Notes under the pieces: generated by a model
What the model was told of the DNA's origin: nothing
Database searches by the model: none
What the model saw: the letters and a program-made list of their open reading frames with translations, nothing else
Shown: positions 41,739-51,276 of the stretch, one piece after another
How the letters are laid out: each line of letters starts with the position of its first letter
Position numbering within the stretch: position 1 is the stretch's first letter
Assembly: GCA_046329585.1 (NCBI GenBank)
Contig: JAXLUI010000001.1
Span: 2,232,001-2,296,000 of the forward strand
Direction of reading: 5' to 3'
DNA: 64,000 bases
From: DLKC01 sp002478885
GTDB lineage: Bacteria > Bacteroidota > Bacteroidia > Chitinophagales > Chitinophagaceae
Made by a program: the position numbers and the translations under genes

Positions 41739-42459
41739 TATCAAATTTGATAACCCTGGTTTTGAACAGGCGCTGATCGATTTTAATACAAAACGGTTTA
41801 CCGTAACGCCTAATATCGATCACTTGTATAATTTGCAACATAACAGGGAATTTTTGGAAGCTTACCGCACGGCTGACTTTATTCTGTGCGACAGCAAAAT
41901 TATTTCAATGCTTTCGCGTTTTGCCTGCCGGGAACGCCTGATGCCGGTTGCAGGAGCAGACTTTTTCCCCGCACTATGCGGATTTTATAGTAAAGACCCG
42001 GCTTTCAAAATTTTTTTACTGGGGGGAACTACTGATATACATTCAGATACAGCGCGGGAAAAATTAAATGCCCGCTTCGGACCAGTGGTGGTCGGCAACT
42101 ATTCACCCCCCTTTGGTTTTGAAAAGGAAGAACAGGAAATAAAAAAAATCATAGAATTGGTTAACGTGTCAGCTGCAACGGTACTTGCCATTGGCGTAGG
42201 CTCTCCCAAACAAGAATTATTTATTAACAGCTATGCCGGCAGCTTTTTAAAAATCAAGCACTTTATTGCGATAGGCGCCACAATCGACTTCGAATCGGGA
42301 ATGGTTAAAAGGGCTCCGGAGTGGATGAAAGCAGTAGGTATGGAATGGTTCTATAGATTTTTATCAGAACCAAAAAGGCTATTCAGAAGGTATTTTATCG
42401 CAGGCCCACAGGTTGTTTTCAAAATTCTCCTGTTCCGGTTTAAGCGGGAGGAAGGTTAA
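41710..42459 (+). CDS. WecG/TagA/CpsF family glycosyltransferase (GT26)
   Basis: 249 residues from the ATG at 41710, inside the end of the preceding gene. Family motifs are FTVTPNIDHLYNLQHN, ADFILCDSKIISMLSRF (the conserved Asp-Ser), VAGADFFPALC, FLLGGTTDIHSDTAREKL, LAIGVGSPKQELFI, GATIDFESGMVKRAPEWMKAVGMEWFYRFLSEPKRLFRRYF. GT26 enzymes add ManNAc(A)-type residues to an undecaprenyl-PP-linked sugar at the cytoplasmic membrane. It is the last gene of the second polysaccharide transcription unit. Confidence 0.94.
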   Translation: MGSSKVSLLNIKFDNPGFEQALIDFNTKRFTVTPNIDHLYNLQHNREFLEAYRTADFILCDSKIISMLSRFACRERLMPVAGADFFPALCGFYSKDPAFKIFLLGGTTDIHSDTAREKLNARFGPVVVGNYSPPFGFEKEEQEIKKIIELVNVSAATVLAIGVGSPKQELFINSYAGSFLKIKHFIAIGATIDFESGMVKRAPEWMKAVGMEWFYRFLSEPKRLFRRYFIAGPQVVFKILLFRFKREEG

Positions 42460-42529
42460 GCTGGTTAGATTGTACCATGACTTTTGCTGTAACGTTCTTG
42501 TACAACACACAAGTCTTTACTTAGCCCTT

Positions 42530-42562
42530 ACCCGGTAGATACCCGGTAGATGCTTGGTAGTT
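42530..42562 (+). repeat. Short 11-bp tandem array related to 2204-2258
   Basis: Three units: ACCCGGTAGAT, ACCCGGTAGAT, GCTTGGTAGTT. They share the GGTAGAT half with the arrays near holB about 40 kb away. Confidence 0.7.
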
Positions 42563-42716
42563 AAAGCGCACCTACTTCATCCATACTTAAGGGGAAACCA
42601 ATGGTAAAAGTTCAGTTTAGTAGCTACCTGCCGGGTAAAGTAGCCGCGAAAGAATAATGTTCCAAGGGTTTGACCATCCGGTACTCATGGCGTTTAAAGC
42701 CGAAGGTATTCCAGGT

Positions 42717-42736
42717 GCCGAAGTGAGTGACACAAC
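42717..42736 (-). repeat. Dispersed 20-bp repeat, B subtype, degenerate solitary copy
   Basis: The reverse complement begins GTTGTGTCACTCACTT and then diverges. The outside flank on the - strand reads GCCGGGCTTTCG, as at 7564 and 19838. Confidence 0.7.
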
Positions 42737-43121
42737 GAAAGCCCGGTAGCAGCACTGCCGCTGGAAAACACCCTGCCGCTATCATAAAGTTGGGTTTATG
42801 TACTTCTAACGACAATTTACTATCCCTTTAAGACCGCAAACGACTTCTTAAGCCCCCTTTTTTTGCTCCGCCTGAAAAGTTTGCTATCTTACCGACTCAA
42901 AACGTCTTGAATTTGAAGGCGTTTTGAAACCAATAATTCTTTATCCGGTATCTGTTTTATACAAACCAAATTGCGTAATAAAATGAAAAACCTGAATCGT
43001 CCAAAACGATATAAAATGAAAGGGTGCGGTATGGCTGCATAGCAGCAAGCGCCTGTTTTTTAGTCCCGCCTTACGTTAACCCGGTATTTTAAAGCCTTGC
43101 GAATTTTGGTTTATTTTTTTG

Positions 43122-45887
43122 ATGACCATGCGAAAATTGTTTCTCCTATTCAACCTCTCATTGGCTGTCTGCACGTTGCGGGCTCAAAATCAATGGGTCA
43201 ACTGGAACAGTTCGAATGGCGGCATCAGCTTTAAAAGCGGCAGCGCGCAGTTATTTACCGGTGTCCCAAAGAATCTGCAATATCCTGATTATACAGGCCA
43301 GCGTTCTTTTTCTTATGCCGATCCGCAAACCGGTGCCTTGCTTTTTCTTACCGACGGACAAAATATCTGGAATAAAAATTACCGGTCAATACTTTTCCCT
43401 CCCGGCGACACCCTTCGGTCCTGTGACAGTGATTATTATAAAGTACAGATTGTACCTTTCTCTGATGACCCCAATAGATTTTATCTTTTTCACATGTATT
43501 CGGCGAGGGGCATAGTTTCTGAGAAAGAATCCGGCGTGCCAAAAGGTTGCAATGATGCTAACGTTTCCGCGCTCTATTATTCCGTGCTCGAGATGAACTA
43601 CCCCGCAGCTACCGGGAAGTTACTGGTGAAAAATCAACCGCTGTTGAAATTGCCGCTCGACAAGGTAATGCTGGTAAAGCATGCAAATAAAAAAGATACG
43701 TGGGTGATCGGGCATGCCTGGGACTCCGCTTATTACAGTGCATTCCTGGTGACAGATGAAAAAATAAACGCGCCGGTAAGATCAATTATCGGGCCCGACG
43801 CACTGTTGCCGGCCAGCAATATAAGAAGCAGTGTGGCGGTATCGCCCGATGGCAAAAGAATTGCTGCATCCGGATCAGCATCGTACGTGGAAATATATGA
43901 TTTTAATAACAGTACGGGCGAATTGAGTAACTACCGCACCATTACGCTGACGAAGGAATATGTAACGGCACTTTCTTTTTCCCCTGATAATTCGAAACTC
44001 TATATTGCTGTAGGTGATGCGAAACTTTGTGACAATTACGCTAAAATTTACCAGGTAAATTTTGACGAGTCCGACCTCAATAAAAGCCTCTTTATGGTTA
44101 AAAAATATCCACCAAGGAGGCTTGACCTGGGACTGGGTAAAGACAACCATATCTGGATAAAAGGTGCCACATATCCGGATGTGCCGGGCAGCTATTTTGA
44201 CCTGATATGGAATCCTAACCAGCCTAAAAATGCCTGTATGGTAAAAGAGCGGTATATGCCAATGGGCTTTCAGCCATATTTTCCAAATATTCCCAATGGT
44301 ACAATAGAACAACCCAAAGAAATTGCCGTCACTAAAATGAATTTTCCCGATACAGTAGTCGCCTGTCTTGGCGTTTATAGCATCAATGCCGCCCCTGGTT
44401 ACCAAACTTACCGATGGAATACGGGTGACACTACTCCTTCGATAAATGTAAGAGAACCAGGACTTTACAGCGTAATTGCAGGTAAAAAAGGATTTATGAA
44501 GCCTGACAGTTATGGGTATGTATATGTAAAGAGTAGCGGCGGAGAGGTATTTGCGGCTGAGGATACCTTCTATTGCCCTAAAAAACCACATCTGCTGGTT
44601 GTTCCTTCGCATATCGGGAATATTAAATGGTCTGACGGCGACAGCAGCCGGATCAAAACAATTTACGCTCCCGGCGAATACAAATTGCTGGCCGTCAATA
44701 ACAATAATGGCTGTAAGGTGTGGGATTCAATTTGCGTAAGTATTCATGAAACGCCTATGGTTGATTTCGGCGCCGATACTTCTATGTGCGACAGAAATCA
44801 ACTGATTCTTAAACTGAAAGCATTTGCTGATACAAGCGGGTCGCGTGTAACATCGAGTACGTTTTTATGGCAGGATGGATCAAAAAAAAGTACTTACAAC
44901 GTAAATGAACCGGGCATTTATTGGGGTCAAAACAGTTTCAACGGCTGCACTGTTGTCGACACAATAGTGGTAAGATATATACCTATGCCAGTTATAAAAC
45001 TGGGAAATGACACGGCTTTATGTGATAAAGAATCCCTGCGCTTGACTGTTCCATATCTGGCTGCAGCCAACTATACCTGGAGCACCGGGCAAAAGGACAC
45101 ATCGCTTATTGTGGGAACTGCTGGTAAATATTGGGTTAAAGCTACCAATGAGTTTTGCGTGGAAACAGATTCAATCGCAGTTGAGTACAAACCATTACCA
45201 AAAATTGCCCTGGGTAACGATACCACCATTTGCGAGGGCACAAAGCTGGTCCTAAAACCCTCCACTGAAAATACCTACCAATACCAGTGGGTCACCGGGG
45301 ATACTTCACCTCAGTTGACCATAAACACTGCCGGTATTTATGGCTTAAAGGCCCTCTTAAATGGTTGCGCTGCAACAGATAGCATAACAGTATACGTTAT
45401 GAAAACGCCGTCACTCAGGTTAACCGACACTTTCATGTGTAATGAAATGAAAATGATCCTTGACCCGCACGTATCGCTCATTGATAATGTAAAATGGCAG
45501 GACGGTTCGGTTGGTCATACGTTTACCGTATTCTCACCGGGGGTTTACACTGTTACGGCTACCAATAGATGCGGAAGTGACCAGGCAAGTGTAAAGGTGA
45601 TCAGCAAGTTGTGTGAAGTGGTAATGCCCACCGCCTTTTCTCCGAACGGAGACAATGTAAACGACTACTTCCGCATCAAATATCCTGATATCGTAAGATC
45701 GATGAACCTCGTGGTATTTAACCGGTTTGGCCAGAAAATATTTGAATCATCAGACATTTATAAAGGTTGGGATGGCAGGTACAAAGGCTCAGCACAGAAC
45801 CCGGGTACCTACGTATGGAAACTACGCTATACCGATGTAAATGGCGATCCGCATAGTCTGAATGGATATGTGGTGCTGATAAGGTGA
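43122..45887 (+). CDS. Large secreted protein with type B T9SS C-terminal domain (gliding-motility-associated domain)
   Basis: 921 residues; starts at 43122, or at 43128 (MRKLFLLFNLSLAVCTLRAQ, the signal peptide). The N-terminal 380 residues resemble a beta-propeller-like region (AVSPDGKRIAASGSASYVEIYDFNNSTGEL, LSFSPDNSKLYIAVGD). Then come four or five Ig/PKD-like repeats, each with a LGNDTxxC or DTxxCxxxxLxL opening and a W-x-T/D-G-x-x-x-x-x-x-V-x-x-x-G-x-Y/YWV core. The last 85 residues are the CHU_C domain: MPTAFSPNGDNVNDYFRI, MNLVVFNRFGQKIFES, GWDGRYKGSAQNPGTYVWKLRYTDVNG. It should be exported through T9SS to the surface. Its place between wecG and the priming transferase is unusual. Confidence 0.85.
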   Translation: MTMRKLFLLFNLSLAVCTLRAQNQWVNWNSSNGGISFKSGSAQLFTGVPKNLQYPDYTGQRSFSYADPQTGALLFLTDGQNIWNKNYRSILFPPGDTLRSCDSDYYKVQIVPFSDDPNRFYLFHMYSARGIVSEKESGVPKGCNDANVSALYYSVLEMNYPAATGKLLVKNQPLLKLPLDKVMLVKHANKKDTWVIGHAWDSAYYSAFLVTDEKINAPVRSIIGPDALLPASNIRSSVAVSPDGKRIAASGSASYVEIYDFNNSTGELSNYRTITLTKEYVTALSFSPDNSKLYIAVGDAKLCDNYAKIYQVNFDESDLNKSLFMVKKYPPRRLDLGLGKDNHIWIKGATYPDVPGSYFDLIWNPNQPKNACMVKERYMPMGFQPYFPNIPNGTIEQPKEIAVTKMNFPDTVVACLGVYSINAAPGYQTYRWNTGDTTPSINVREPGLYSVIAGKKGFMKPDSYGYVYVKSSGGEVFAAEDTFYCPKKPHLLVVPSHIGNIKWSDGDSSRIKTIYAPGEYKLLAVNNNNGCKVWDSICVSIHETPMVDFGADTSMCDRNQLILKLKAFADTSGSRVTSSTFLWQDGSKKSTYNVNEPGIYWGQNSFNGCTVVDTIVVRYIPMPVIKLGNDTALCDKESLRLTVPYLAAANYTWSTGQKDTSLIVGTAGKYWVKATNEFCVETDSIAVEYKPLPKIALGNDTTICEGTKLVLKPSTENTYQYQWVTGDTSPQLTINTAGIYGLKALLNGCAATDSITVYVMKTPSLRLTDTFMCNEMKMILDPHVSLIDNVKWQDGSVGHTFTVFSPGVYTVTATNRCGSDQASVKVISKLCEVVMPTAFSPNGDNVNDYFRIKYPDIVRSMNLVVFNRFGQKIFESSDIYKGWDGRYKGSAQNPGTYVWKLRYTDVNGDPHSLNGYVVLIR

Positions 45888-46010
45888 CACACGCATTTTA
45901 AGTGGTTTCCGATACCCAACAGCACTGGTTGCTGATTCCATAGTGGACAAAATGTTTCAAAAGCAGCATAAATTTAATACTGTAAGGCCTGGAAGCTCGT
46001 GTTATTCTTT

Positions 46011-46018
46011 TAAATTTG
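46011..46018 (+). promoter_or_regulatory. Candidate -7 box (TAAATTTG) for the WcaJ-type gene
   Basis: Matches TAnnTTTG, about 60 bp upstream of the ATG at 46077. No clear -33 element. Confidence 0.35.
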
Positions 46019-46076
46019 CGGTCAGATTATTTACAATATATCCGGAAAAACTGCCGGTTCTGCATTGCTTGCTGTT

Positions 46077-47509
46077 ATGCAGAAACAAAAACGGAAGAAG
46101 TCTATGGGCAATCGCTACCTATTCTTACTTAGGAACACTTTGCTGTTTATCGATTTTCTTGTAATCAATAACTCATTTCTTTTCACGCTTGCGTGCTTTT
46201 CACCTCTTCCGGGGAATAATGGTGTTTATTTTATCGCCGCAAGCCTTTTCATTATTAATCTTTTATGGCTTGCCACGGCATGGGCATTTAATATGTACCC
46301 TAAAAATGCCATTACCGGTCTGGAGGAGGTTTTTAGGGCCACCTGGCGTACAGTCCTGGTTCATGGCGTGGTCGTAGGGTCTGTTTACATATTTATTATC
46401 CCCGGTTCAAAGGCAGAGAAATTGAGTATTATCATATTCAGTTATGCACTAATGAGCATTTTTTTACTGTTAAGCAGATTTTTTCTCACCTACATCGTAG
46501 AATTTCTGATAAAAAAATCCCGTATAACCAAAAAGATTGCGGTGGTTGGCTACAATAGCAGGGGCATCGAGGTAGCAGATTGGCTTAGTACGGAGCGGGG
46601 TATTTATTCTTTCGAAGGCTTTTTTGACGATCGGTCTTCCTATGGCAATTTAAGTGTAGACCCTTCAGGAAACGTTATTGGCTCAATTGAAAGCTGCATT
46701 CAATATGCGGTGGAGAATGGCATTAAAGAAGTGTACTCAACACTTATGCCTGAAAAGCATCATAAGATCAACAGGCTGATTAAACAAGCTGAAGATAATT
46801 GCGTAAGCCTGCGCTTTGTACCGGCTTCTATCTCAGAAATAAAAGGTGAGTACTATTTGCTGCACGAACAACCTTTCCCGGTAATAGGCATAAGGTCCGA
46901 ACCCCTCGCAGACATCGGTAACAGGTGGAAGAAACGGATATTTGACATAACCTTTAGCCTGTTTGTAATCGTTTTTGTTCTTTCATGGCTTGTGCCGATT
47001 ATTGGAATACTGATAAAACTCGAAACAAAGGGCCCCGTGTTTTTCGTTCAAAAACGGTCAGGACGTTACAACGACATCTTCTTTTGCTTTAAGTTCAGAA
47101 CAATGGCGGTAACCAATAAAAGCGATTTACAGCAGGCAACAAAGGGAGATGCCCGCATTACCAGGATCGGGCCTTTCTTCGAAAAACCAGTCTCGATGAA
47201 TTGCCACAGTTCCTGAATGTTTTCTTTGGCGAAATGAGCATAATCGGGCCACGTCCGCACATGCTTGCACACACTCAGCAATACAGCAAAATTATTAACC
47301 GCTATATGGTTCGCCAGTTTGTAAAGCCCGGTATCAGCGGCTGGGCACAGGTAAATGGCTACAGGGGCGAAACAGAAGCGCCGATACTTATGGAAAAACG
47401 CGTTGAACACGATATCTGGTACATGGAAAACTGGTCACTGATGCTTGATATAAGAATTATTTTTCTTACCATCATGAACATGTTTCGCGGCGAAGAGCGG
47501 GCCTACTGA
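46077..47509 (+). pseudogene. Undecaprenyl-phosphate sugar phosphotransferase (WcaJ-like), frameshifted
   Basis: Full length would be about 477 residues. The N-terminal part has about four to five membrane helices, then a Rossmann-like module (IAVVGYNSRGIEVADWL), then the bacterial sugar transferase domain (PVFFVQKRSGRYNDIFFCFKFRTM, DARITRIG). Near 47174-47180 the frame is lost: the first frame continues FFEKPVSMNCHSS and stops at 47216. A +1 shift restores LRKTSLDELPQFLNVFFGEMSIIGPRPHML to 47509. One missing base (a T or C) explains this. The shifted part contains essential sugar-transferase motifs, so the truncated product would be inactive. Whether it is a true mutation, phase variation or a sequencing error cannot be decided here. 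The enzyme would prime the repeat unit with a hexose-1-phosphate. Confidence 0.88.
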
Positions 47510-47833
47510 TGTTTTTAAATAACACGCTGAAAGTTGTTTTTGCGCTGCCGCCATTCTCTTTTCTAGTACTTCGTCCCAAAAAAATTTGCAACTGTATTTT
47601 ATTGGCAATAAAAAAGAAAATTATGTTGCCGGCATTAGTGCCGGTGGCATCGCCGGTTGTGTCACTCGCTTGTACTGTAGCGCAACTGGCAGCGATTAAT
47701 ACAGCATAATAAAAATCGCACGCCAACAACTAACTACTTGCTCCTAGTTGTTCTTGCGTACAAGAGTGCGACGCAACCCCAGCTGCGCAGGGAATCAAAC
47801 GCTGGCTACATAATAAATATTCGCCTGAAATAT
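47510..47833. other. Convergent intergenic region after the polysaccharide locus
   Basis: No gene supported. It contains a paired repeat element (47656-47777). Confidence 0.7.
47656..47777. repeat. Paired dispersed-repeat element (B arm 47656-47675, inverted A arm 47758-47777)
   Basis: 122-bp element, left arm GTTGTGTCACTCGCTTGTAC, right arm a perfect A core in inverse orientation. GGCATC lies 6 bp upstream of the B arm. Confidence 0.85.
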
Positions 47834-48829
47834 CTATGGGCAACTGGAATTGTACCTGAGAAATTTGCCGCTTGAAGCGGAGCCCAGCATAAGCGAATGA
47901 AAAAAACAAGATGCCTGCTGAACACAAAATCCATTATCGTATGCCGGATGGTCGGCCATTGGCAAATAGTGAAAGACCGAGGCCGCATTTTGTTTTTGCA
48001 GCATATCGTAAACGGCAATACCGGCGTAAACATAAGGCATGTTTTTGCAATGCCCGAAATGGCCGGCGCTGTCGGGGAAGCCACCATCTTCCTGCCCCTT
48101 GAAAATAATGCTCGGAATGGCCCTGTAATTCGAATCGATAAGCGCATCTGCATGGGCCATTGCTCCCCACATACTGCATACACCTTTTACTTTAAAACTA
48201 TTGGTTAAGCGATTGCCCGAACTGTCAATGCTCCCGAGCAAAGCATAACTTTCAGGAAAATATTGCTTCACCACCGAGTCTGACCAATACGCCTGTGTGT
48301 AAGCGATTTCTCCACCAGCACTTGAACCGGCAACAAAGATCCAGTTGGTGTCGATGCGCAGGGAATCAGCCCGGGAAACAAGAAAGCGAATGGCCGCATT
48401 GCCATCCTGCACGGCACGATAAATAGCGTTATTGAAAGTTAAAGAGTCAGACTGGCAATCGTGCCCTTTCACTTTTTTGTAGCCTAGCCGGTAGTCGATA
48501 GCAACAGCAATAAAGCCTTCATCGGCGAACTTATCACAGATGGTCATAACATTGAACCGGTTACCGCCAACAAAGCCGCCTGCGTGGTAGAACATGACCA
48601 ATGGATATTTTTTGTCGTCAGTGGCCCCTGTCGGGTAGTAAATATCCAACAATAGAGAATCTACGTGCCGGTCATTCCAATTCTTTAAATTACCTGCATA
48701 TAAAACTCCTTTAAGATCGGTGAGCTCATTTGCATCTGTAATTTTCTTTTCCGGGGCTCTGCCAACCCTTGCAGGTAGAAAGCAGCATAGTGAAATAAGC
48801 AGGATATTTATGGTGGTGAGCAATTTCAT
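47834..48829 (-). CDS. Secreted alpha/beta hydrolase, esterase/BD-FAE type
   Basis: 331 residues with a signal peptide (MKLLTTINILLISLCCFLPA). The oxyanion motif HAGGFVGG corresponds to the HGGG of hormone-sensitive-lipase/carboxylesterase enzymes. The nucleophile elbow is GSSAGG (FVAGSSAGGEIAY), and the catalytic His is probably in MADHPAYD near the C-terminus. VDSLLLDIYYPTG at the start fits BD-FAE (bifunctional feruloyl/acetyl xylan esterase-like) proteins. It probably removes acyl groups from glycans or small esters outside the inner membrane. Convergent with the polysaccharide locus. A TACATTTG box on the - strand (about 48906-48913) may serve as its promoter. Confidence 0.83.
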   Translation of the reverse strand: MKLLTTINILLISLCCFLPARVGRAPEKKITDANELTDLKGVLYAGNLKNWNDRHVDSLLLDIYYPTGATDDKKYPLVMFYHAGGFVGGNRFNVMTICDKFADEGFIAVAIDYRLGYKKVKGHDCQSDSLTFNNAIYRAVQDGNAAIRFLVSRADSLRIDTNWIFVAGSSAGGEIAYTQAYWSDSVVKQYFPESYALLGSIDSSGNRLTNSFKVKGVCSMWGAMAHADALIDSNYRAIPSIIFKGQEDGGFPDSAGHFGHCKNMPYVYAGIAVYDMLQKQNAASVFHYLPMADHPAYDNGFCVQQASCFFHSLMLGSASSGKFLRYNSSCP

Positions 48830-48905
48830 AAGTAGTTAAATTTGACTATTCCTGGTTTAATCCAAAGAATTATGAAATAAGCATTTTTTTTTTAGCTTTC
48901 AAACA

Positions 48906-48913
48906 AATGTAAA
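48906..48913 (-). promoter_or_regulatory. Candidate -7 box (TACATTTG) for the esterase gene
   Basis: CAAATGTA on the + strand reads TACATTTG on the - strand, about 77 bp upstream of the esterase start. Confidence 0.35.
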
Positions 48914-49105
48914 AGATTTAATTGCCTTTAAGGTATCCCGGCCTCAAAGAAGGTACAAATAATGATGTTTTAAGCTGCAGGAATTTAACAATATAGTAGC
49001 TTCAACACTTTGTGTTGTTACCACGCGATCGTTCGCGTGAATAATTAAAATATATAACCAGTAACATTATTTACTTTTAATAAGCAGAATTGAAAATAGG
49101 CTAGC

Positions 49106-49636
49106 ATGAGAATTTTGATAGACATGGACGAGGTAATGGCTGATGCCATTCAGCAATTCCTGGATTGGTATGAAAGAGATTTCGGAACACGCTATACAAA
49201 AGCTGATTTGCATGGTGCAAGGCTCAGGGATATTGTTCCTGAAAAACATCGGGATGCGGTTGCAAAATACCCACACCAGAAAGGCTTTTTTAAAGACTTG
49301 CCATTAATAGCGCATAGCCGGGAAGTTATAAAGGAACTGAATGATCAACATGAAGTATATATAGCATCCGCTGCAATGGAATTCGAATATTCGCTTCCTG
49401 AAAAATATGAATGGCTCGATAAAAATTTTCCATTCATCCACTGGAAACGAAGGATCTTTTGTGGCGATAAAAGTGTACTGCACGCAGATGTACTGATAGA
49501 CGATCATGATTTTAATTTATCGGTATTCAGGGGTAAGCCGGTAATTTTCTCTGCACCGCATAATATGGAAATTACAAAATATGAACGTCTGCATGCCTGG
49601 CCAGATGCAAGGGCGATGTTTAATATCACCGGTTAA
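49106..49636 (+). CDS. 5'(3')-deoxyribonucleotidase-like HAD phosphatase
   Basis: 176 residues. HAD motif I is ILIDMDEVMADA (nucleophile Asp and second Asp). Motif II is in YIASAAM, motif III Lys in HWKRRIFCGDKS, and motif IV DVLIDDHDFNL with the acidic pair. This matches the NT5C family of 5'(3')-deoxyribonucleotidases, which dephosphorylate deoxynucleoside monophosphates in the cytoplasm and help balance dNTP pools. It precedes the M14 peptidase gene by 38 bp on the same strand. Confidence 0.9.
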   Translation: MRILIDMDEVMADAIQQFLDWYERDFGTRYTKADLHGARLRDIVPEKHRDAVAKYPHQKGFFKDLPLIAHSREVIKELNDQHEVYIASAAMEFEYSLPEKYEWLDKNFPFIHWKRRIFCGDKSVLHADVLIDDHDFNLSVFRGKPVIFSAPHNMEITKYERLHAWPDARAMFNITG

Positions 49637-49674
49637 ATACCTTGTTAAGCCTACAGGGCTGTAAACTTTATCGT

Positions 49675-51276
49675 ATGAAAAAACTAATATTCCCACTTTT
49701 ATTACTCGCACTTTCTTTTTTTTGCTCCGCACAGCAACAGCAATACTGCCGCGTAAAAATTTACACGGGCCCCGGAGGATTACAAACGCTTATCCACAAA
49801 GGTGTAGCTATCGATCATGGTTATAACGACAATAACAAAACTTTCATTACCGAAATTTCATTGAAAGAATCGGCGATCCTGAAATCATCCGGCTTGAAAT
49901 ACGATGTGCTTATAAACGATATGGCTGCTTATTATGTCGCCGGAAATGCAAAAGCGGTATTTGACGACGGTAGCCAGGTCGTCCAGGTTGATTGTGGCAC
50001 TTATCCAAAACCAAAGAATTTTTCTTCGGGCAGCATGGGAGGATACTATACCTATAGCGAACTGCTTGCCATTCTTGACAGCATGACAAAGAAGTTCCCA
50101 AAACTGATTTCAGCAAAAAAAATCGTTTCTGCCAACTATACAACAACTGAGGGCCGGCCCCTTTATTACGTAAAGATATCTGACAACCCTGCTAAAACAG
50201 AGAACGAACCAAAAATCCTGTATACGGCGCTTCACCATGCACGTGAACCGGAATCAATGGCACAGCTTATTTATTTTATGTGGTACCTGCTGGAGAATTA
50301 CAAGAAAGATACCACCGTGCGCAACATTGTGGACTCAACAGAAATGTATTTTATCCCTTGCGTTAACCCAGATGGTTATGTTTACAACGAAACAACCAAC
50401 CCAAACGGTGGAGGCTATTGGCGCAAGAACAGGCGTAACAACAACGATGGGTCGTATGGCGTTGACCTTAACCGTAATTACGGTTACGAATGGGGCTACG
50501 ACGATATGGGCTCTTCGCCATATACTTCGAGCGATACCTATCGTGGCCCCTCGGCATTCTCCGAACCCGAAACAAAAATGATCAAAGAATTTTGCGACAA
50601 CATAAAATTCACTTACGCCCTAAACAATCATTCTTACGGTAATTATCTCATTTATCCTTACGGTTACGGTACCAAGACATACACCCCTGATTCCATCCTG
50701 TACAAACAACAGGCAAACAGGCTGGTGCAATGCAATGAATTTACAAAAGGAACCACCATTCAAACAGTTGGCTACACGGCAAATGGCGGCTCCGACGATT
50801 GGATGTATGGCGAACAAACCGAAAAGTCGAAAATTATTGCCTACACCGCAGAAACGGGCACAGCATACGACGGCTTCTGGCCCAAAAAGAGTAAGATCAT
50901 TCCGCTTGCGGCGGCCAATTTAGATATGAACCTGAATCTCGCTTTGCTAACAAAGCAATCTGTTTATGCCCGATCAAAAATTGCGTCGTCAACAAACGCG
51001 ATGCAGCCAACAATAGCTGCAGGCACCCTTTACAATTCACCGAACCCCTGCAACAATTTTACGAGGGTATATTTTAATTTGCCACAACAACTTCAAATGG
51101 CTAATGCAATGCTTATTATCAGCAACGCCGGGGGCCAGCCTGTGCTTTCGCAAAAGGTCGCTGGCGAATCCAACGCTTTTGTAAATACCACTGCATTTAC
51201 TGCGGGCATTTATTACTATTTTATAAAAGCAGGATCTTATCAATCCGAAACAAAAAAGCTGATTGTGGTTAAATAA
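49675..51276 (+). CDS. M14 family zinc carboxypeptidase with T9SS type A sorting domain
   Basis: 533 residues from the ATG at 49675, where a signal peptide begins (MKKLIFPLLLLALSFFCSAQ). Zinc ligands are His and Glu in LHHAREPESM, with the third His in LNNHSYGNY. Substrate-binding Arg/Asn are in GVDLNRNYGY and the catalytic Glu in AYTAETGTAYDGFWP. A propeptide-like region precedes the catalytic domain. The last 75 residues are a type A secretion domain (SPNPCNNFTRVYFNLPQQL, ISNAGGQPVLSQKV, GIYYYFIKAG). It should be secreted to the surface or medium and remove C-terminal residues from peptides. Confidence 0.93.
   Translation: MKKLIFPLLLLALSFFCSAQQQQYCRVKIYTGPGGLQTLIHKGVAIDHGYNDNNKTFITEISLKESAILKSSGLKYDVLINDMAAYYVAGNAKAVFDDGSQVVQVDCGTYPKPKNFSSGSMGGYYTYSELLAILDSMTKKFPKLISAKKIVSANYTTTEGRPLYYVKISDNPAKTENEPKILYTALHHAREPESMAQLIYFMWYLLENYKKDTTVRNIVDSTEMYFIPCVNPDGYVYNETTNPNGGGYWRKNRRNNNDGSYGVDLNRNYGYEWGYDDMGSSPYTSSDTYRGPSAFSEPETKMIKEFCDNIKFTYALNNHSYGNYLIYPYGYGTKTYTPDSILYKQQANRLVQCNEFTKGTTIQTVGYTANGGSDDWMYGEQTEKSKIIAYTAETGTAYDGFWPKKSKIIPLAAANLDMNLNLALLTKQSVYARSKIASSTNAMQPTIAAGTLYNSPNPCNNFTRVYFNLPQQLQMANAMLIISNAGGQPVLSQKVAGESNAFVNTTAFTAGIYYYFIKAGSYQSETKKLIVVK

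Larger units (their letters stand above)
42460..43121. other. Intergenic region with an 11-bp array and a degenerate repeat
   Basis: About 660 bp. It contains three 11-bp units (42530-42562) related to the 2204/2383 arrays, a degenerate B-subtype repeat (42717), a hairpin at 42897-42928 (TCAAAACG...GCGTTTTGA), and a 19-codon frame (42983-43042, MKNLNRPKRYKMKGCGMAA). None of these is proven functional. Confidence 0.6.

Noticed and set aside
43875..44612. 245-codon - strand frame
   Set aside because: Antisense to the 921-residue T9SS protein, whose repeats and sorting domain are unmistakable; the frame shows no recognisable domain.
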